DNA of 54,622 nt from Acidimicrobiia bacterium. Its GTDB lineage: Bacteria; Actinomycetota; Acidimicrobiia; IMCC26256; PALSA-555. The DNA lies in contig SHVJ01000004.1 of assembly GCA_009694295.1 (NCBI GenBank), positions 1 through 54,622 of the forward strand, given 5' to 3'. The translations under genes and the position numbers were made by a program. Below are positions 49,890 through 54,622 of the stretch, one piece after another (position 1 is the first letter of the stretch; every line of letters begins with the position of its first letter). Under the pieces are notes generated by a model that made no database searches, was not told the DNA's origin, and saw only the letters and a program-made list of their open reading frames with translations.

Positions 49890-51515
49890 CTACCCCCTGA
49901 GGATCGGCACGCCCGGTCGGACCTCTTGGTGATTTCCTGCGAGATCACGCACCACCTGCCCCGCTACCAACACGTACCTCACGCCTTCCGCCTCCACCCC
50001 AGGTGTTTCCACCGTTGAGCGATCGATGAGAGTTGCCGGATCGAAGATGGTGATGTCGGCATCGGCGCCGATCTGGAGCCGACCCTTCTTTCGCATCGCC
50101 GGTGCACCGCGCTCGGTGAGTTTCGCGGGAAGGATCGTCGCCTTCGCGAGCGCCGACATGAGGTCGATCACGCCGAGATCGCGCGTGTACCGACCGATCG
50201 CGCGAGAGAAGCAGCCGGTCGAACGCGGATGGTTGCGATTCCCCTCCTCGAGGATGGCGTCGCTCCCGAGCATGACCCAATCCGCCTTGAGCGCAGTGCG
50301 CACGTCGTCCTCGGGGATCGCGTACGCCGCTGTGAGCAGGTTCTTCTGTTGGGCCTGATACGAGGCGAAGCTCGACGCGCTCAGACGCTCCCCTGTGCCC
50401 ACGACCACCAGATCCTCGTAGGAGATGTGGAAGCGGTCCTGCCACCCGCTGTTGAAGCGAGGAGAGAGGAGATACGTGGCCCAGAAGTCGTAGGGGTACA
50501 TGCACGCCGTCACTTCAACACCGGCCGCACGAGCCTCTTCCAGCGTGGCCAGCGACTGCGCCATCGTGAAGGTGCCGCCCGTGCTGATGATGTGCTCGAC
50601 ATGGACCCGCGCCCCGGTCTCGTTGGCGACTCGCAGGATCTCATCCAGGGTCTCTTTGTTCGTCCCCGGCTCTACGTCGTCGGAGTAACGCCCGTGAAAT
50701 GTGCATGGCACGTCATGCGCCTTGGCCACCTCGGCGAGCGCCTTGATCTCCTCGAAGGACACACCGGGCGTGTACTCCGGCTCGAAGTCGACCGCGATGT
50801 AGCCGTTGTTCAAGTCCTCGTCGCACATCGCAACGAGCTGGTCGATCTGCGCCGAAGTAGCCGCGTCATCGATGCCCAGACCTGTGGCGGCGCTTCGGGC
50901 CCACTTGTCGCTGAACGCCCCGCCGAAGTGCGTGGGTGGCTTGTTCTCATCGGACGTCCATTTGGCGAAGTGGTCGGTGGCGCGTGCCTCGACGCCATGG
51001 AGTTCGAGGTTCGTCGTAACGCCGTCGGCGATCTTGTACCAGATGCCGTACGTGTTCGGCTCGTAGCTCAGGATGTCGATCCAACCCGGCGAGACAACGA
51101 GACCGGTCGCATCGATCGTCGTGGTTCCGGTGATCGCGTCCTTCGAGATCTCCTGCACCGACCCGCCGTCGATCCCGACGTTCGCGACGTGGTCGTAGCC
51201 CGACGCCGGATCCATGACGCGACCTCCCAAGATCGCGATCTCGTGCTGGTGGCCCGCCTCCCTCGGCAGGGTCGTGACACCGGGGATCGTCCGCACCTGC
51301 GGTGTCTTCTTCTTGCCGCCACCTCCGAACGCACCAAGGGCGGCGGCGATGCCTCCGAAGAAGGCGAACAACCCGGCCCCGACGAACGCCCGGCGCGTCA
51401 TATAGGTCCGGCGCATGCTGCGGCGGGCCTCTTCACGCTCGGCGCGACTCATCGGGCCAGGCGGTCGCCGCGCCGGTTGAGGTGGACCCGGCGGACCGGG
51501 TGGGACGTTTGTCAC
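49890..51515 (-). CDS. Tat-exported amidohydrolase (D-aminoacylase-like)
   Basis: Metal-dependent-hydrolase superfamily protein lying inside the mre-mrd operon. The 541 aa begin with a Pro-rich tail and a twin-arginine signal (TRRAFVG at 40-46 plus hydrophobic stretch), so it should be exported folded. The barrel resembles N-acyl-D-amino-acid deacylases (VEHIISTGGTFTMAQSLATL, GSDA, GADADITIFDPATLIDRSTV). The usual metal motif HxH after VSPGWID is replaced by ILSYEP, so only part of the metal site remains. The GTG at 51515 overlaps the mreD stop (GTGA). A role in trimming wall peptides or D-amino acids is inference. Confidence 0.78.
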   Translation of the reverse strand: MTNVPPGPPGPPQPARRPPGPMSRAEREEARRSMRRTYMTRRAFVGAGLFAFFGGIAAALGAFGGGGKKKTPQVRTIPGVTTLPREAGHQHEIAILGGRVMDPASGYDHVANVGIDGGSVQEISKDAITGTTTIDATGLVVSPGWIDILSYEPNTYGIWYKIADGVTTNLELHGVEARATDHFAKWTSDENKPPTHFGGAFSDKWARSAATGLGIDDAATSAQIDQLVAMCDEDLNNGYIAVDFEPEYTPGVSFEEIKALAEVAKAHDVPCTFHGRYSDDVEPGTNKETLDEILRVANETGARVHVEHIISTGGTFTMAQSLATLEEARAAGVEVTACMYPYDFWATYLLSPRFNSGWQDRFHISYEDLVVVGTGERLSASSFASYQAQQKNLLTAAYAIPEDDVRTALKADWVMLGSDAILEEGNRNHPRSTGCFSRAIGRYTRDLGVIDLMSALAKATILPAKLTERGAPAMRKKGRLQIGADADITIFDPATLIDRSTVETPGVEAEGVRYVLVAGQVVRDLAGNHQEVRPGVPILRG

Positions 51516-52018
51516 CAGCCCCGGGCGCGGTCGGGGTCGTGGTTCGCCCACCGCGTGAACTTGAACACTGGTGCGGCCACGACTCCGTCGTACACCGCAG
51601 CAGTGATGACGACGAGCACTTGCTTCAGCGAGAAGAACCCATCCACCCCCGAGATGCCGCCCACCACGAGAAAGATCGTGCCACCCAGGATCCCGCCTAC
51701 GAACGCGAGCAGCGGCGAGATTCCCCGGACCTCACGCACAAGTCCGCCTTGGAGCACACCCAGGGTGTACCCCGTGAGGGCGAACGACAGTGCCGACAAC
51801 CCCACTGGCGTACCCGACAGGAGCATGTCGATCGCGAACCCGCTGGTGAACCCAAAGATCGCGCCCGCCTGCGGACCTTCCTCGTACGCGACGGCAATCG
51901 TTGCGATGAGACACAGGCTGGGGATCGCGTCGAACACCCGCAGATGCCGGAAGACCGTGTTCTCGAGGACAACAAGCGTCACGACGAGCAAGACCAGACG
52001 AACTCGACGCAGGACCAC
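51512..52018 (-). CDS. mreD: Rod-shape protein MreD
   Basis: Membrane component of the elongasome. The 168-aa protein has five or six hydrophobic segments and the MreD-like part AGAIFGFTSGFAIDMLLSGT, VGLSALSFALTGYTLGVL. GTG start three bases after the mreC stop. Confidence 0.88.
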   Translation of the reverse strand: MVLRRVRLVLLVVTLVVLENTVFRHLRVFDAIPSLCLIATIAVAYEEGPQAGAIFGFTSGFAIDMLLSGTPVGLSALSFALTGYTLGVLQGGLVREVRGISPLLAFVGGILGGTIFLVVGGISGVDGFFSLKQVLVVITAAVYDGVVAAPVFKFTRWANHDPDRARGW

Positions 52019-52021
52019 CTG

Positions 52022-52912
52022 TTACTTGGTCGCCTTGGGCTCGGGCCAGCGCAGCACCTTCACGTAGGTGAGATCGTCGAGATCCACGATGGGACGCACA
52101 GCGATCGTCATCTCGAGATCGCCCGTCGCCTGGGTCAAGCGGTGGACTCGGCCGACCGCGATGTCGGGTGGGAACGCCCCATCTTCCACCGCGGCCGTGA
52201 AGAGCAGCTCGCCCACGGTTACACACGTGTCGGGTATCGCGTTCTCCTCTGGGCACGCATGCAGCGGTTTGTCGTCGGGACCTCGATCGCAGATCGTGAG
52301 GAGGACGTCGCGGTCACCGGTGTGCGCTTCAGTCACGCAGCGTGCGCCGGTATTCGCGAGACGCACGCCCACTCCCAGCGCCGGCGCATCGACAAGCGTG
52401 ACCGTCGCGGTCGTCGCCGACACGGTGGTCACCTTGCCCACCAGTCCGTTCCCCGCGACGACGGGCTGACCCACGAACACACCTGAGCCCGTCCCCTTGT
52501 TGATCTCCACCGTGCGCTCGAAGTTGCCCGCCGCGGTCGCAACGACGCGCGCAGCGATCCCTGTGGCGTCCTCCGCCGTGGGCAGGTCGAGCAGGCGCTC
52601 GAGCTCGCTCACCTTCCCACCCACTGCCTTGTTCCGGGTGAGCTTTCCTTCGAGCTTCGCCAGGCGGCGCTTCAGCTCGACGTTCTGGTCCTTGAGGTCG
52701 CCGTAGTCAGTGACGCCGCTCGCCAAGTTGCGCAGCGGATCGAACGCGGTTTCGACCCCATCGCGAATCGGCGCAATCGCATCACGAGAGGTAGAACGGA
52801 ACGAATCGACGAGTCCGTTCCCACGGGAGTCGAGCGTGATGAGCAGCAGTGAACTGATCACGATCAGCAGCAGCACTGAGCGATGACGACCTTCTCGCCG
52901 ATGGACAACCAT
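52022..52912 (-). CDS. mreC: Cell shape-determining protein MreC
   Basis: Links MreB filaments to PBP2/RodA. The 296-aa protein has an N-terminal membrane helix (12-27), a coiled coil (about 73-110) and the two beta-barrel domains (GSGVFVGQPVVAGNGLVGKV). An insertion of about 30 residues in the second barrel carries Cys192, Cys208, Cys220 and Cys230 (TGARCVTEAHTGD; TICDRGPDDKPLHACPEENA), uncommon for MreC and possibly two disulphides outside the cell. Confidence 0.92.
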   Translation of the reverse strand: MVVHRREGRHRSVLLLIVISSLLLITLDSRGNGLVDSFRSTSRDAIAPIRDGVETAFDPLRNLASGVTDYGDLKDQNVELKRRLAKLEGKLTRNKAVGGKVSELERLLDLPTAEDATGIAARVVATAAGNFERTVEINKGTGSGVFVGQPVVAGNGLVGKVTTVSATTATVTLVDAPALGVGVRLANTGARCVTEAHTGDRDVLLTICDRGPDDKPLHACPEENAIPDTCVTVGELLFTAAVEDGAFPPDIAVGRVHRLTQATGDLEMTIAVRPIVDLDDLTYVKVLRWPEPKATK

Positions 52913-52938
52913 GCGCGTTCAACCCCTACGCGCGCGGG

Positions 52939-53979
52939 TTAGTCGTCGGGTCCGCTGATCAGCACCTGCCGCATCACATCGAACTGCTCGAGGCACTGAC
53001 CCGAGCCGAGCACGACTGCGAACAGCGGGTTCTTCGCGCGCCAGCAGGGCATGCCTGTTTCAGCCTCCACCGCGGTGTCGAGGCCGAGAAGCAACGAGCC
53101 GCCACCCGCCAGCATGATCCCCCGCTCCATCACGTCGGCCGCAAGCTCAGGAGGCGTCTTGTCGAGGGTGACCTTGATGGCGTCGATCACCGCGGCGACC
53201 GGCTCTTCAATGGCTTCGCGAATCTCCTGCGTGGTGACGGTGACCGCGCGGGGCAACCCGGTGACGAGGTCGCGACCACGGATCTCGGCGTAGAACTCCT
53301 CTTCGAGCGGATACGCGCTCGCGATCTTGAGCTTGACCTCTTCAGCAGTGCGCTCACCGAGTGCGAGCGAGTACTCGCGCTTCATGAACGACGTGATCGC
53401 TTCGTCGAACTCATCGCCACCGACCCGACTCGACTCGGCCGCCACGATGCCGCCCATCGAGATGACGGCCACCTCGGTCGTGCCACCACCGATGTCGACG
53501 ATCATGTTGCCGGCGGGCTCGTGGATCGGGAGGCCGGCGCCGATCGCAGCGGCCATCGGCTCCTCGATCACCATGACGGGCTTTCGGGCGCCGGCGTACT
53601 CGGCGGCTTCCTGCACCGCGCGCCGCTCCACGCCGGTGATGCCCGACGGGATGCAGATGACCATGCGGGGCTTCGCCCAACGGTTGCGCTGATGCACGCG
53701 CTGGATGAAGTAGCGCAGCATCTTCTCGCAGATGTCGAAGTCGGCGATGACGCCGTCCTTGAGCGGACGGATCGAGTGGATGTGACTCGGCGTGCGGCCG
53801 AGCATCCGCTTGGCCTCGGAGCCCACCGCGAGGATGTCGCCCGTGCGGCTGTTGATCGTGACGATCGACGGCTCGTTGAGCACGATGCCCTGACCGCGCA
53901 CGTACACCACCGTGTTGGCGGTGCCCAGGTCGACGGCCATGTCGCGGCCGATGACATTGGAGTACCAGGGCTCGCTCAT
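52939..53979 (-). CDS. mreB: Actin-like protein MreB
   Basis: Actin homologue directing lateral wall synthesis. The 346-aa protein has phosphate-1 loop AVDLGTANTVVYV, phosphate-2 VDIGGGTTEVAVIS, and connecting sequences PSGITGVERRAVQEAAEYAG and EEPMAAAIGAG. ATG at 53979 is chosen; an open extension to 54078 has no MreB similarity. Its presence with mreC, mreD, mrdA and rodA predicts rod-shaped growth by lateral insertion. Confidence 0.97.
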   Translation of the reverse strand: MSEPWYSNVIGRDMAVDLGTANTVVYVRGQGIVLNEPSIVTINSRTGDILAVGSEAKRMLGRTPSHIHSIRPLKDGVIADFDICEKMLRYFIQRVHQRNRWAKPRMVICIPSGITGVERRAVQEAAEYAGARKPVMVIEEPMAAAIGAGLPIHEPAGNMIVDIGGGTTEVAVISMGGIVAAESSRVGGDEFDEAITSFMKREYSLALGERTAEEVKLKIASAYPLEEEFYAEIRGRDLVTGLPRAVTVTTQEIREAIEEPVAAVIDAIKVTLDKTPPELAADVMERGIMLAGGGSLLLGLDTAVEAETGMPCWRAKNPLFAVVLGSGQCLEQFDVMRQVLISGPDD

Positions 53980-54066
53980 AGACGAGGAGATCTGCTGACG
54001 AGGACCACGGGCCTGTAAGGGTAGGGCGTCGGGTGTGCGGTTTCCAGCCGGACTTCCTGGGTGCCC

Positions 54067-54120
54067 GATTGCCGCCACCCAGCGAGTCTCACAGCCAAAT
54101 TCCGCTGTTTCGCGGCAATC
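54067..54120. promoter_or_regulatory. Inverted repeat in the ndk-mreB spacer
   Basis: GATTGCCGC at 54067-54075 pairs perfectly with GCGGCAATC at 54112-54120 (36-base spacer). It lies just after the ndk stop in a 144-base gap that must also contain the mreB promoter. Could be a terminator for ndk or an operator; undecided. Confidence 0.35.
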
Positions 54121-54123
54121 CGG

Positions 54124-54534
54124 TTACAGGTTGGGGAAGAAGAGAGCGATCTCTCGCTCGGCAGAGTCCACGCTGTCGGATCCGTGGACGAGGTTCTCAC
54201 CGGTCTCGAGAGCGAGATCGCCACGGATGGTGCCCGGGGCTGCCTCGCGGGGATTCGTGGCCCCCATGAGGTTGCGCACGACCTGCCAGGTGTCGGGTCC
54301 GCCCTCCACGACCATCGCCACGAGCGGTCCGCGGGTGATGAACGACACCAGATCTCCGAAGAACGGCTTCTCGCGATGCTCCTCGTAGTGTCGACCCGCG
54401 AGATCGGCATCGATCGTGCGCAGCTCCATCGAGGTGACGCGCAGGCCCTTGCGCTCGAGGCGGCCGACGATCTCCCCGACGAGGCTCCGCTCGACGGCGT
54501 CGGGCTTACACAGGACGAGAGTTCTGGTTGCCAT
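54124..54534 (-). CDS. ndk: Nucleoside diphosphate kinase
   Basis: Balances NTP/dNTP pools via a phosphohistidine. The 136-aa protein begins [20 protein letters not shown] and keeps the active-site [17 protein letters not shown] with its catalytic His. Upstream lies folC (13-base gap), the usual actinobacterial order. Confidence 0.97.
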   Translation of the reverse strand: MATRTLVLCKPDAVERSLVGEIVGRLERKGLRVTSMELRTIDADLAGRHYEEHREKPFFGDLVSFITRGPLVAMVVEGGPDTWQVVRNLMGATNPREAAPGTIRGDLALETGENLVHGSDSVDSAEREIALFFPNL

Positions 54535-54546
54535 GGGGTTGGGACC

Positions 54547-54622
54547 CTAATCGGCGGCACGCAGCGCGGACCGAGCGGCGCCGACCACGTACAGCGACCC
54601 GGTGACGACGATCTGGTCGCTG
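54547..54622 (-). CDS. folC: Folylpolyglutamate synthase, C-terminal fragment
   Basis: Only the last 25 codons are inside the window: DQIVVTGSLYVVGAARSALR then AAD and stop. The VTGSLYxVGxAR motif is typical of the FolC C-terminal domain, which adds glutamates to folates. The order folC-ndk supports the call. The rest lies beyond the right edge. Confidence 0.75.
   Translation of the reverse strand, partial: SDQIVVTGSLYVVGAARSALRAAD

Overview
This is one chromosomal segment of a high-GC (about two-thirds G+C by eye, not computed) Gram-positive-type bacterium. I infer the phylum Actinomycetota, probably a deep-branching, Acidimicrobiia-like lineage. Reasons: a BldD-type regulator, a FolP2-type dihydropteroate synthase paralogue, single-chain glycyl-tRNA synthetase, a cytochrome c oxidase subunit II carrying its own cytochrome c, many GTG starts, and the order leuS-comEA-comEC-holA with rpsT alongside. 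No rRNA, phage, insertion sequence or CRISPR array was seen. Most genes lie on the minus strand in tightly packed operons. At least twelve junctions are 4-base ATGA or GTGA stop/start overlaps, which I used to choose many starts.

Layout from left to right: (1) 1-3067, a J-domain-like protein (partial), glyQS, recO and uppS. A lipid-kinase gene lies divergently at 3139-4047. (2) 4034-9959, an aerobic terminal oxidase operon ctaC-ctaD-ctaE-ctaF-ctaG plus a membrane-anchored blue-copper protein. (3) 10056-17621, phoH-ybeY-CorC/HlyC-like-era, a bldD-like gene, and hrcA-dnaJ-rsmE with a CIRCE operator in front of hrcA. (4) 17668-19605, an ECF sigma factor/anti-sigma pair and an unknown gene. (5) 19612-30611, lepA, a DUF222-HNH gene, a decayed gene, rpsT, and leuS-comEA-comEC-folP2-holA. 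ComEC lacks its nuclease-like domain. (6) 30710-33108, plus strand: tRNA-Ala(GGC), a PhyH-type oxygenase and a HisH/HisF-like pair in which HisF has lost catalytic Asp130. (7) 33093-46529: radical-SAM TIGR03960, DUF2344, RNase E/G, rplU, rpmA, obgE, proB, proA, a MoxR-VWA pair, nadD and rsfS, with an ACT-domain gene on the other strand. (8) 46618-53979: mreB-mreC-mreD, an amidohydrolase, PBP2 and RodA, the elongasome. (9) ndk and the 3' end of folC.

Most of the window is housekeeping. The parts that look least described are the PhyH-HisH-HisF* cluster, a 14-base tandem array before rsmE that spells a relay of three-codon ORFs, the BldD-like protein with a variant c-di-GMP motif, the Tat-exported amidohydrolase inside the mre/mrd operon, and a recurring habit of short (14-15 base) tandem duplications sitting exactly at gene junctions.
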